Source: Nostoc sp. CHAB 5834 (lineage in GTDB: Bacteria > Cyanobacteriota > Cyanobacteriia > Cyanobacteriales > Nostocaceae). From it: a stretch of DNA of 12,993 bases. How positions within the stretch are numbered: the stretch's first letter is position 1; each line of letters opens with the position of its first letter. The notes beneath the pieces are model-generated. The model saw only the letters and a list, made by a program, of their open reading frames with translations. It had not been told where the DNA came from and did not search any database. Where the stretch lies: positions 1 to 12,993 of the forward strand of contig JAIVFU010000153.1 in assembly GCA_020829485.1 (NCBI GenBank). Direction: 5' to 3'. A program made the translations under genes and the position numbers. This document shows, in pieces, positions 1 to 6,657 of this stretch.

Positions 1-2
1 CT

Positions 3-125
3 CGCCAACAAAAACATCGCCTTCATCATAATCCAGTTACTACAATACAAGCTTTGGTCGATCAACATACGGAACTTCTTACTGTGCTTGAGTTCCAAGC
101 CTCGAAATACCAATTAGATAGCTAG
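3..125 (+). CDS. C-terminal end of an unidentified upstream gene (partial)
   Basis: One frame is open from the window edge to a TAG at 123-125 and encodes about 40 residues, ending in ...EFQASKYQLDS. The composition is protein-like, with a likely amphipathic helix around VDQHTELLTVLEF, whereas the other two forward frames are interrupted or lack conserved motifs. The start lies outside the window. I do not recognise the family. AAA-type ATPases are frequent neighbours of DUF4276 genes, so it could be the tail of such a partner, but nothing in these residues proves it. It overlaps the open frame of the next gene by a few bases, which looks like a deletion or rearrangement junction rather than a normal gene boundary. 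Confidence 0.35.
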   Translation, partial: RQQKHRLHHNPVTTIQALVDQHTELLTVLEFQASKYQLDS

Positions 126-687
126 GGACCTCAATCCGATTCTCGTAAAAACCAGTTCCACTGGGAAGGGTGGGGTGGTGAGTTATGCCAAAATCAAGCC
201 GCAGTTAAATCGTAAGTGTCTGGAGGATAAAACGGCTTTCGTCACTACAATGTTTGATATGTACGCCTTGCCTAATGATTTCCCAGGAAGTAATTCCATA
301 CCTAAAACTAGCGACCCATTTTATAAGGCTGAATATCTAGAACGGGAGATGGGCAAGGATATTGGTTACAAGAATTTTATCCCGAATTTGGTGGTGCATG
401 AATTTGAAGGGCTGCTGTACAGTCAGCCACAAGTGTTTGCTTTGTGGTTCGATGAAAGTGTGATCAGTATTTTGCAAGCCGAACGTAACGCCTTTCCTTC
501 TCCTGAGCATATTAACGATCGCCCACTAACAGCACCATCAAAACGAATTCGTAATTGTTGCAATGGCTACGACAAAGCACTACATGGTTCCCTGCTGGCG
601 ATCGATATCGGACTGGATACAATACGCCAGGAATGTCAGCATTTTCACCAATGGTTGTTGCGTCTGGAAAATATAATTCCAAGCTGA
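118..687 (+). pseudogene. DUF4276 family protein, 5'-truncated
   Basis: The frame is open from just after a TAG at 115-117 to TGA at 685-687. Family-like motifs are, in order: NPILVKTS, KGGVVSYAKIK, VTTMFDMYALPNDFPG, VVHEFEGLLYS, LTAPSKRI, and near the C-terminus IGLDTIRQECQHFHQWL with LENI. These match DUF4276 as I remember it. Members normally begin about 30 residues earlier with a short strand carrying an EGxTE-type acidic motif. No frame of bases 1-117 encodes that motif, and the first usable starts (GTG 175, ATG 250) lie inside the conserved region. The homology begins immediately downstream of a stop codon, so I call it a truncated remnant. DUF4276 proteins usually accompany an ATPase in defence-like or nuclease-like pairs; no intact partner is present here. 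Confidence 0.7.
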
Positions 688-813
688 CTGGATTTTATAG
701 CCTATATCGAAGTGACGACAAGCTCAGTACAAAGAAGGCGAACGCTGGAAAGTTTAGCTGAATTTAATGCAGTAATACAATTGGATTAAGCATGACTGTC
801 CTAACCCCATTGA
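688..813. other. Short gap between convergent genes
   Basis: The frame of the truncated DUF4276 gene stays open for another 33 codons after its stop, up to TAA at 787-789. This has no start codon with a ribosome site and no recognisable family. I see no strong terminator between the two convergent genes. Confidence 0.3.
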
Positions 814-1152
814 TTAAAACGCTTCACCTTCTTCAATCTGAAGCACATTGGGGTAAAAATCATCAAAGGGTCTTTCTACAGTTTCAAAGGCTTCTAAAGC
901 TTGACGTTTATCAGTGAACTGGTGCGCTTGTTGCTTATCTAAAATCCAATGATTTCTGACATCAAGGTAGTAACTTACATTATTTTCGTAAATGCCACTT
1001 ACTACCCAGCGATAATTTCTAGATGGGATTTTAGCATTCATTGTAGACATCTTGCGAGTTAAGGCAGACTCCCTAACTCTGCCACAGCAAGAACAAACAT
1101 TTTCTTGATGGGCTTTATAGTCACAGCATTTATAACACCAGATTGTCTGCAT
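814..1152 (-). CDS. Small zinc-ribbon protein of unknown function
   Basis: A 112-residue protein. The first 25 residues contain cysteines at 6, 9, 10, 20, 22 and 23, arranged as CxxC, ten residues, CxxC, the pattern of a zinc ribbon. The rest has aromatic β-strand-like stretches (YRWVVSGIY, VSYYLDVRNHWIL) and an acidic C-terminus (LQIEEGEAF). The ATG at 1152 is preceded by TAGG at a suitable distance. It lies 45 bases downstream of the 329-aa gene on the same strand, so the two may be co-transcribed. No enzymatic motif is visible. A DNA- or RNA-binding or structural zinc protein is a reasonable guess, but the function is unknown. Confidence 0.75.
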   Translation of the reverse strand: MQTIWCYKCCDYKAHQENVCSCCGRVRESALTRKMSTMNAKIPSRNYRWVVSGIYENNVSYYLDVRNHWILDKQQAHQFTDKRQALEAFETVERPFDDFYPNVLQIEEGEAF

Positions 1153-1197
1153 AGAAACCTATTACTAAGGATAGAATTTCGGACAATAGTAACAACG

Positions 1198-2187
1198 TCA
1201 CGCTTGCTGCTGCCACCAGTCTACTAGAGAAGCAATCAGCACCTCCTTTTTCAAATCCTGCCCATTCATTTTTTGAGGCAGCCCTAACTCACTGGCAAAT
1301 TTTCGCGCAGCCCGTAGCGTTAAATTTTTGATATTGTCAATGGTTAAAGTACGATTTTTCAGCACTTCTACTTTTTGATAGCCGTAAAGATTTATTTGCT
1401 CAAAGGTATAAATGTCTGAATATCCGTTATCCCACTCTATTTTGGCTTTATTGCCTTTAATATCAGCGATCGCCCCAGAACACCCACCGCTTTTTAGGCG
1501 ATCTCCTCTACTCCAAGAACTCTCAGGCGTAGTTTCACTCTCTACTTCCAATTCCACATCGCCTAAAGCTGCGAATTTTTGAGCAATGACTTGAAGTGAA
1601 TCAACAGACTGGGCAGGAGTAACACTTTCTAAATCAAGACATAGCTGCACTGCAATCGGGGATTTTTGTTTACCGTTGTTGATGTAATCGAAATACTGTT
1701 TATCTAACTTTTGTTGCTGTTGAAAAGCCCAGCGTTGAGCATTATCTTTGAACCATTTGGCAATAACATCAAGAATGGGAGTTTTGTTGTCTCTAAGAGA
1801 ATTGATTTCATTGGGTGCAAAAAGTTCAGGCTGTAATGTCATACCTGAAGGTAACAGATTAAATGCTTCATGCAATAGCTGTTCTAGTTTCTGTGCAATA
1901 TAACCAGTATATTTGCAGACTCGAATATAGGCAGTATGTAGATAATTAGCTACAATTTTTATTAATGCAATAGCTTTTTCATTATCTAAATTTATACGTA
2001 CTAAATGATTGATTGAGCTAGCAGCATTTTTTACAAGACTGTAAACCCTTGTCGCTTCAGCTTTTAAAAATAAATATTTGTTATCTTTCTCCAGTCTTGC
2101 TACTTCCTGAAGTGTGGATTTTAAATTTTGAGCTAGGCTTTCAATTGCAGAAAAGTTATTTTGTCGAAATTGGATAAAAACTGTCAT
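1198..2187 (-). CDS. Unknown 329-aa protein with helical N-half and β-barrel-like insert
   Basis: Residues 1-170 are mostly predicted helix, rich in Leu, Lys and Gln (EVARLEKDNKYLFLKAEA, QRWAFQQQQKLDKQYF). Residues 226-262 form short β-strands around RGDRLKSGG, GAIADIKGNKAKIEWDNG and SDIYTF; this resembles a KOW/SH3-like small barrel. Residues 285-325 form a helix pair (LTLRAARKFASELG, LKKEVLIASLVDWW) similar in layout to SAP or Rho-N type nucleic-acid binding motifs. These comparisons come from pattern only. The ATG at 2187 has GAGG about nine bases upstream. The gene follows a spacer with repeated TGCCGTA motifs and AT-rich promoter-like sequence, so it may start its own transcription unit. 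A nucleic-acid-binding role is inferred, not shown. Confidence 0.75.
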   Translation of the reverse strand: MTVFIQFRQNNFSAIESLAQNLKSTLQEVARLEKDNKYLFLKAEATRVYSLVKNAASSINHLVRINLDNEKAIALIKIVANYLHTAYIRVCKYTGYIAQKLEQLLHEAFNLLPSGMTLQPELFAPNEINSLRDNKTPILDVIAKWFKDNAQRWAFQQQQKLDKQYFDYINNGKQKSPIAVQLCLDLESVTPAQSVDSLQVIAQKFAALGDVELEVESETTPESSWSRGDRLKSGGCSGAIADIKGNKAKIEWDNGYSDIYTFEQINLYGYQKVEVLKNRTLTIDNIKNLTLRAARKFASELGLPQKMNGQDLKKEVLIASLVDWWQQQA

Positions 2188-2453
2188 ATTTCATGCCTCG
2201 TTGAATGAATTTAATTGAGTATTTTTAGTGATTAAATATAGTAATAAGCATAGAAAAAATATGTATGAATATGAGTTTGTATCTAAAACTAATTAATGCT
2301 GGATATCTGCCGTAAGTGTCGAATGTCCCGTAACTATGCCGTAGGTTAAGATGCTTTCAGCATGAGGATTGCCGTGATTTGAGCGTATGCCGTACAAAAA
2401 CAATAAACTACTTGGGTGCAGTCTCTAAAATTTACGGCACTACGGCAGATACT
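2188..2453 (-). promoter_or_regulatory. Intergenic control region upstream of the 329-aa gene
   Basis: This 266-bp spacer separates the end of the ATPase gene from the start of the 329-aa gene. The part nearest the start codon is AT-rich; on the minus strand it carries TACTATATTTAAT, which could serve as a -10 region, without a clear -35. The distal part holds the TGCCGTA cluster described separately. No open reading frame is convincing here. Confidence 0.45.
2308..2447. repeat. Cluster of five TGCCGTA heptamers (three direct, two inverted)
   Basis: Exact TGCCGTA lies at 2308-2314, 2337-2343 and 2388-2394. The reverse complement TACGGCA lies at 2433-2439 and 2441-2447, the last two separated by one base. 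Near matches are TGCCGTG at 2370-2376 and TCCCGTA at 2326-2332. The outermost copies share a longer arm, TATCTGCCGTA, in inverted orientation. Such spacing suggests binding sites for a regulator, replication or partition protein. Confidence 0.6.
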
Positions 2454-4355
2454 TTACCAATCAGGTAATAAATAAGTATTGTTTTCACCAGTGTTGAGCT
2501 TCTCGAATTGAATTAATTCCTTTAAACCAGCAATTAATTCTTGTTCGGAGTAGCTGGTGAGTCTGTCAGCTTTTTTCAAATCACGTAATGTCTTTGGGAC
2601 TTTATTTTTCACATTTTGGAAGTATTCTAAAACCTTGTTGGCTACTTCACTTAATTGCTGTTGATGTTTTGATTCTTGAGTGCTATCATTCAATTTAAAT
2701 TCCAAGTCGAAAACTCTATCCAGATAAGTTTTTTCATCAGCAACAGGATTAGATTTTTTTGATAATTTAGGCATCAATGCTACAACAAAACCACCCAGAG
2801 AAGCAATCAATATTGGCCGCAAGTTTTTATAGGATATGGGTTTGATCTGAAGGTATCTAGATTTAATCTCTTCCCTTTCTTGCTTGCCAGGGATAATGTC
2901 ACCCCTATTTAAAATCAACTCCAGCACCCCATAAGATTCTTGTTCTCTACCATTTTTGATGTACCTGTTACCTAACAACAGTAAGTTGAGGCAAATACGA
3001 GTTTGAGAATCCATTTTTTCAATACCCAATGCAGCCAAATTAAAAGACTGGAGGGAGGCAAAAAACTTGGTGTTAAATTCTCTGCCAATTAGTAAGACAT
3101 CTAGTAATTTACCTCCATAGTTCCAGTCGGAGTAAGCTTTACTGAGTTGGTCAGCGATAACTAACCAATCATCCAAAATCAGTATTAGCGGCGGTAATGA
3201 TTCCCGCTTATGTTCAGGTAACTGCTTACGTTGTTTGTAGGAGTCGTAAAAGCGCTCAATTGTGCGTTTAGCTGATTCTGGTTGCTCCTGATCAAAGACA
3301 ATTACTCTACCTTTGTCCCGTAAACCGCAAAAGCTATCATTTTTCGCACTGATTACCCAAATATCAGCACTGTCATCATCATCCAGAATCCTTTGAATCA
3401 GGTAATCAAGGGTAACGGATTTCCCTGAGCCTGGAGCAGCAACTAAGGCAGTAGAACCATCAGAACGGGCTATGGTTTGCAATGTTGTTAGGGCTTCAGT
3501 CTCTGATGGGTGAAGATAATCGCCTGTTGACACTGGTTGAGGTGCCAATGTTGACTGTTGTACTTGTTCTTGCACAGTTCCGGGTGTGCTGTATGGTAAT
3601 TGTGCGGCTGGCTGTTGCTGTGGCTCAAATTTCTCAAAGCTCTGCCCCCCATCTAACAAGTGACCAAACTCGTAATAATCATCAGCCGACATAGCCATGA
3701 GTAGGGCTGTCTGCTGTTGTGGGGTAATGCTGGCCATAAACTGCTGTCTGGCTTCTGCAATTTTGATGCCACGCAAGTATTTCAGTAGTTCGTTACCAGA
3801 CAGGTTTAACAGCTGCTCACCAAGTTTTACACTGTAAGATGCTCTAATACCTTCAAACTGTTTGGTAGCTCGGTAATGAGGTCTGATATCTGCTAAATAA
3901 TCCTGTCCCTTACTGGTTGCCCATAACCCTATCCCCCCGAACGCGATCGCTGCAATACCCAAATGAATCTTAAACGGGTTATCGGCTGGCAGTTCGCGGA
4001 ACACATACAAGCTTTCATGCTGGAGGAATGCCCAAGGGTTAAAGTTTGGGTTGCTGGTGCGGTACTGATTAGCCTTCAAATATGGTTCTGGGATTTGCGA
4101 TCGCTGTTCATAGCGACAATACTTTTTACCCAGCAATAGTTCTTCTGGATTGCCCTCACCAGCTTGAATGGGCGCATCGTGGATTCTGGCTGATTTTGGG
4201 TAGAAACAGATATCTTTCTTGGCTATGCCGTCGCCGCTATGGGCAGCTATGCCACAAACTACAGCACTTGCCACAGATAGTTTGATAGCCAAACCTAAAC
4301 GCGGTGGCAGACTGTAGGAGCGTTGATTAAGTTCTGTTGGTTTAACATCTTTCAT
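2454..4355 (-). CDS. Membrane-anchored FtsK/HerA/VirD4-type DNA-pump ATPase
   Basis: A 633-residue protein. A hydrophobic segment at about 21-38 and another at 129-147 flank a roughly 90-residue loop with Cys50 and Cys80; this is the layout of VirD4/TraD-type coupling proteins. A Gln/Pro-rich linker (about 240-280) leads to the motor: Walker A APGSGKS at 307-313, Walker B LILILDD at 390-396, and FtsK-like sensor stretches LLIGREFNTKFFASLQ and DSQTRICLNLLLLG. A third hydrophobic stretch lies at 512-530. The C-terminus (571-633, KVLEYFQN, PKTLRDLKK, EQELIAGLKELI) looks like a winged helix. I chose the ATG at 4355 because it forms TAATG with the preceding stop; an in-frame start at 4400 would lie inside that gene. 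Family membership is well supported. Transfer versus segregation cannot be decided, since no relaxase or type IV secretion gene is visible. Confidence 0.8.
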   Translation of the reverse strand: MKDVKPTELNQRSYSLPPRLGLAIKLSVASAVVCGIAAHSGDGIAKKDICFYPKSARIHDAPIQAGEGNPEELLLGKKYCRYEQRSQIPEPYLKANQYRTSNPNFNPWAFLQHESLYVFRELPADNPFKIHLGIAAIAFGGIGLWATSKGQDYLADIRPHYRATKQFEGIRASYSVKLGEQLLNLSGNELLKYLRGIKIAEARQQFMASITPQQQTALLMAMSADDYYEFGHLLDGGQSFEKFEPQQQPAAQLPYSTPGTVQEQVQQSTLAPQPVSTGDYLHPSETEALTTLQTIARSDGSTALVAAPGSGKSVTLDYLIQRILDDDDSADIWVISAKNDSFCGLRDKGRVIVFDQEQPESAKRTIERFYDSYKQRKQLPEHKRESLPPLILILDDWLVIADQLSKAYSDWNYGGKLLDVLLIGREFNTKFFASLQSFNLAALGIEKMDSQTRICLNLLLLGNRYIKNGREQESYGVLELILNRGDIIPGKQEREEIKSRYLQIKPISYKNLRPILIASLGGFVVALMPKLSKKSNPVADEKTYLDRVFDLEFKLNDSTQESKHQQQLSEVANKVLEYFQNVKNKVPKTLRDLKKADRLTSYSEQELIAGLKELIQFEKLNTGENNTYLLPDW

Positions 4356-4921
4356 TATCTCTTTTTCCGTAAAAATAAGTACAATGTAATAGCTGCACAT
4401 ACGGAAAAGCCCAGCAAGAAGCCAAAATGATTTTGACTAGGTTGCTGAATACCTTCAAACTCTCTCACCTGCTGAGTAAATACTTGAAAACTGCCACGAG
4501 CTACGAAGTCCATCTGTTGGGCATCCCCGGTTAGCTTCCAAGAACTAGCAGCCAGCATCGCGGTGCGAGTCACACCAATAGCCAACTTTTGACGATTGGT
4601 AATTTTGGGAATCAAACCATTTTCAAAGCGCAAGTAGCAGAGGGTAGCAGCGAAAGAAGCACCCACTGGTAAGCCAGCAATAACGGCGGGGAACAGTCCC
4701 ACACTGCCAGCCAGATACAGAGATTGCGTTGACGTGAGTTGAAAACCTGCTAAAACTGCACCTTGGGCAATACCACGAAATATAGTGATAGAACTGTCAA
4801 TTTCTGCGATCGCCTGTTGTACCTGTTCACTATCGTATTCATCGCCAGTTACGGAGGTAGGCGAATCGTCAACAATCTCAGCATCAAAATAAATAGGTGT
4901 TTTCTGATTTTTGGTTAGCAT
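4355..4921 (-). CDS. Small multi-pass membrane protein, partner of the ATPase
   Basis: A 188-residue protein with an acidic N-terminus (AEIVDDSPTSVTGDEYDSEQ) and hydrophobic stretches at about 46-65, 68-96 and 166-184. It ends with a positively charged tail (FLRKKR), as expected for a cytosolic end. The ATG at 4921 has AAGG eight bases upstream. Its stop overlaps the ATPase start as TAATG, so translation of the two is probably coupled, and a complex between them in the cytoplasmic membrane is a reasonable inference. I do not recognise the family. By position it could play the part of a VirB10-like or TraG-like helper, but no sequence motif supports that. Confidence 0.75.
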   Translation of the reverse strand: MLTKNQKTPIYFDAEIVDDSPTSVTGDEYDSEQVQQAIAEIDSSITIFRGIAQGAVLAGFQLTSTQSLYLAGSVGLFPAVIAGLPVGASFAATLCYLRFENGLIPKITNRQKLAIGVTRTAMLAASSWKLTGDAQQMDFVARGSFQVFTQQVREFEGIQQPSQNHFGFLLGFSVCAAITLYLFLRKKR

Positions 4922-4943
4922 TGGCCAAACCTTGTAAAGAGTT

Positions 4944-4968
4944 ATTCCCAGGGTTCACCCCTGGGAAT
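4944..4968. other. Perfect 10-bp hairpin between coupled genes
   Basis: The arms ATTCCCAGGG (4944-4953) and CCCTGGGAAT (4959-4968) pair perfectly around a 5-base loop. It sits in the only sizeable gap within the lower part of the array, between the 201-aa and 188-aa genes. No T-run follows on the minus strand, so it is not a classical terminator. It may act as an attenuator, an mRNA stability element or a processing site that sets the ratio of the soluble to the membrane proteins. Confidence 0.6.
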
Positions 4969-4975
4969 TTAGTTG

Positions 4976-5581
4976 TTAGTCAATCAACCGTCTAAAGAAA
5001 CCTTTCACTCCTCGCATAGCGTTAGAACCATGTCTGTGGATGTCTTTTAGTGTTTCTTTAGCTCTGTCTGCGGGTGAAAGTCCTTGCTGTTTGTCCTTTA
5101 CCTGCTGCCAAACCTGAGATTGTGCTTTGGTAGCGTCAATCTCAATGACTCTAAGGGCGGCACGGTGCGATTCACCAAGCAGGTTGAGCGTCCGTCCGTG
5201 CCGAAACTGTTCTTGGGCTAGCTGGTTGTCAGATGCAATAACTTTTTCCTGTAGGCCATAGCCTAAACGCACATCGCTGACTCTGACCTTTGACCAACCA
5301 TCAGCCATTTTGTTGATGCTTGTACCTGCGGCGGTGAGAAACTGGGTTTCTTCTGCCATAACAGCTTCAGTTGCCTGCAACCCTTGGTTTAAGTTACCGA
5401 ATACCGCCTTGGCATTTTGGGCGCGTTGGGTTTGCTTAATTCGGAAATCTGCCACCTCTGCGGCGGCTGTCTGGTTGCCGTCGAGTGCTTGGAATATGGT
5501 TTCTTGGCTGATGTTCGTTAAGGACTGTAAAGCAGAGTATGTGACGGGTGCATCCAGCTTGAGTTTTACTGTTTTGCTCAT
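4976..5581 (-). CDS. Unknown 201-aa soluble protein, largely helical
   Basis: The start at ATG 5581 is preceded by AGAGGAG at ideal spacing, and ATGA is shared with the stop of the 41-aa gene; an upstream in-frame TTG is less likely. The protein is basic and mostly helical: a short β-start (KTVKLKLDAPVTYSALQS), long polar helices rich in Gln, Ala and Lys (NLNQGLQATEAVMAEETQFL, DATKAQSQVWQQVKDKQQ), and a basic C-terminus (KGFFRRLID) that might touch a membrane or nucleic acid. There is no signal peptide and no enzymatic motif. Its place just before the membrane protein and ATPase suggests that it acts with them, perhaps as an adaptor. The family is not recognised. Confidence 0.75.
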   Translation of the reverse strand: MSKTVKLKLDAPVTYSALQSLTNISQETIFQALDGNQTAAAEVADFRIKQTQRAQNAKAVFGNLNQGLQATEAVMAEETQFLTAAGTSINKMADGWSKVRVSDVRLGYGLQEKVIASDNQLAQEQFRHGRTLNLLGESHRAALRVIEIDATKAQSQVWQQVKDKQQGLSPADRAKETLKDIHRHGSNAMRGVKGFFRRLID

Positions 5582-5703
5582 GTTTGCTCCTCTGCCCAAA
5601 TAATTAAACCTCGTTTATCCAACTCATTCAGACTGACAGTATTGATTTCTTCTACCAACTCATCTGGTAAGATTCGCATCAACAATGTAATCAAAGCTTT
5701 CAT
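5578..5703 (-). CDS. 41-aa coupled small protein
   Basis: The ATG at 5703 overlaps the stop of the preceding 76-aa gene (ATGA), and its own TGA overlaps the ATG of the 201-aa gene in the same way. The peptide begins MKALITLLMRILPDELVEEI and ends in LIIWAEEQT. It has a short hydrophobic N-terminal stretch, then an acidic amphipathic helix. The double overlap, together with the absence of any other use for this stretch, argues for a real gene; the purine-rich ribosome site of the 201-aa gene lies inside it. The function is unknown. It could be mainly a translational relay, or a small membrane-associated subunit. Confidence 0.6.
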   Translation of the reverse strand: MKALITLLMRILPDELVEEINTVSLNELDKRGLIIWAEEQT

Positions 5704-5930
5704 GCCTCTTCACCCCAATAATTCATTTCACCCAGTCTGGATTGGATTGATTCAGCACGTTCAATTACATCCTCATCAATGCCTAATTCCTGCATTATCT
5801 GAAACGGGTAATCCTCACCTTCTGCCAGTGCAAAAATCAGATTGTCAGGGACTAACCCGCCTAAATTAGCTAAAAACTGCCCGTGAGCCAGTGGATGCGG
5901 CTGAGTGTGCCAGTTCCGGGGCGCATCCAT
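5700..5930 (-). CDS. 76-aa unknown protein, possibly the frameshifted body of a longer gene
   Basis: The frame gives a plausible acidic globular protein (GQFLANLGGLVPDNLIFALA, QELGIDEDVIERAESIQSRL). Its first ATG at 5930 has no ribosome site, and a stop lies three codons upstream. A different frame starting at ATG 5976 has a good AAGGA and encodes a natural-looking N-terminus, but runs into a stop at 5866-5868. Removing one T in the sequence GGATGCG would join the two into a protein of about 93 residues (MSDNIFFAALNALTSNG followed by APRNWHTQP). Either two overlapping genes are used, or the gene carries a frameshift or sequencing error. No family is recognised. Confidence 0.55.
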   Translation of the reverse strand: MDAPRNWHTQPHPLAHGQFLANLGGLVPDNLIFALAEGEDYPFQIMQELGIDEDVIERAESIQSRLGEMNYWGEEA

Positions 5931-5976
5931 TGCTAGTTAGCGCGTTTAGGGCTGCAAAGAAGATGTTGTCGCTCAT
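5866..5976 (-). CDS. 36-aa ORF with strong ribosome site, overlapping the 76-aa gene
   Basis: The ATG at 5976 follows AAGGA nine bases upstream and lies 12 bases after the stop of the 77-aa gene. The first 17 residues (MSDNIFFAALNALTSNG) look like a genuine protein start. The remaining 19 residues, rich in Ala and Ser, look like out-of-frame translation of the 76-aa gene. I interpret it as the displaced N-terminus of that gene, or less likely as a leader peptide that couples translation to it. Confidence 0.45.
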   Translation of the reverse strand: MSDNIFFAALNALTSNGCAPELAHSAASTGSRAVFS

Positions 5977-5988
5977 CTTGTAAAATCC

Positions 5989-6222
5989 TTATATATTGAT
6001 ACCTGATGCTGTTGGCAGGCGATTCGCATTACTGATTGGCGTTAGTGGGTGCGAATCGCCTTTAATTTGACATTCCGATTGCAAAGTATTGAAAAACTGA
6101 TTTACATCACCCAAAGTGATATCACAATCAAATTGCAAAGCTTGGTATTGTGGATGTTGAGGAATTTGTGTGAGCAATTGTTGGGCTTGTACAATCAATT
6201 TGGGTAATAATTGCCGACTCAT
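5989..6222 (-). CDS. 77-aa unknown protein with repeat-encoded tail
   Basis: I chose the ATG at 6222, with GAGGTG close upstream, over a GTG six bases earlier; it begins seven bases after the stop of the 88-aa gene. Residues 1-54 look helical (RQLLPKLIVQAQQLLTQIPQ, GDVNQFFNTLQSECQI). The last 23 residues (KGDSHPLTPISNANRLPTAS and three more) are encoded largely by a 45-bp inverted repeat at 6017-6061. This suggests that a mobile palindromic element was captured as a C-terminal extension. Function and family are unknown. Confidence 0.6.
   Translation of the reverse strand: MSRQLLPKLIVQAQQLLTQIPQHPQYQALQFDCDITLGDVNQFFNTLQSECQIKGDSHPLTPISNANRLPTASGINI
6017..6061. repeat. 12-bp inverted repeat inside the 77-aa gene
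   Basis: The arms AGGCGATTCGCA (6017-6028) and TGCGAATCGCCT (6050-6061) are perfect complements around a 21-base centre. The arm is GC-richer than its surroundings and resembles the small palindromic repeats common in Nostocales genomes. Because it lies within an open frame, it supplies part of the C-terminal peptide. Confidence 0.65.
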
Positions 6223-6229
6223 ATTCACC

Positions 6230-6496
6230 TCAAAATAAGGACAATTGCTGTGATTGTTGATTGACTACAGAACTGTTTGTAGATAAGCCTTCTACGGCAT
6301 AACAACGAGTAGTTAAAGCTTTATGATTCAGCTTGATATCTGCCTTCTTCTTCTCTCCAGAAAGAGGACGGAAGATATACTGTGGTGCTTTGACTGTGCC
6401 TGTTTTTTCTAGATATCGGTACAAAGTTCTATCTATTTGATAAACGCCCGATTGAGTCAGTAATGTTGAATCATGGATGCGAGTGAGATTTTGCAT
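6230..6496 (-). CDS. 88-aa unknown protein
   Basis: The protein starts MQNLTRIHDSTLLTQSGVYQ and ends with a polar tail (NQQSQQLSLF). The central part is basic with possible β-strands (PQYIFRPLSGEKKKADIKL, ALTTRCYAVEGL). The section TLLTQSGVYQIDRTLYRYLEKTG could be a short helix-turn-helix, but I cannot name a family. The ATG at 6496 overlaps the stop of the 53-aa gene (TAATG), which argues for translational coupling, with GGTGGGAG just upstream as ribosome site. Position suggests an accessory partition or regulatory factor; the function is unknown. Confidence 0.65.
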   Translation of the reverse strand: MQNLTRIHDSTLLTQSGVYQIDRTLYRYLEKTGTVKAPQYIFRPLSGEKKKADIKLNHKALTTRCYAVEGLSTNSSVVNQQSQQLSLF

Positions 6497-6657
6497 TAGT
6501 TTTCACTCCCACCTTTTAAAGAACGAACAAGAATGTCACCGTAGTTCACCAACAGGATGGTAAATAATTGTGAATATGTATTAATTCCTGTTTGCTCAAT
6601 GATTTCCTTGGCTTTAGGTATGTGCTTCTCGTCCAAGACTACACGGGTCTGATTCAT
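6496..6657 (-). CDS. 53-aa ribbon-helix-helix-like protein
   Basis: The ATG at 6657 overlaps the stop of the ParR-like gene (ATGA) and its TAA overlaps the next start (TAATG). The layout is a β-strand (TRVVLDEK), a helix (HIPKAKEIIEQTG), a turn (INTYSQ), then a second helix (LFTILLVNYGDILVRSL). This is the pattern of a ribbon-helix-helix DNA-binding dimer such as Arc, MetJ or CopG. It would be the second RHH protein in a row after ParM. It could bind the parM upstream repeats as a repressor, or form a heterodimer with the first. RHH assignment is inferred from pattern and length only. Confidence 0.6.
   Translation of the reverse strand: MNQTRVVLDEKHIPKAKEIIEQTGINTYSQLFTILLVNYGDILVRSLKGGSEN

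Noticed and set aside
688..789. Continuation of the DUF4276 frame past its stop
   Set aside because: Open for 33 codons but with no start site or family-like motif; probably chance.
3482..3694. 70-residue open frame on the plus strand
   Set aside because: Antisense to the linker region of the ATPase gene; hydrophobic only because of the complementary sequence.
5310..5603. 97-residue open frame on the plus strand
   Set aside because: Antisense to the well-supported 201-aa gene; no start signal.
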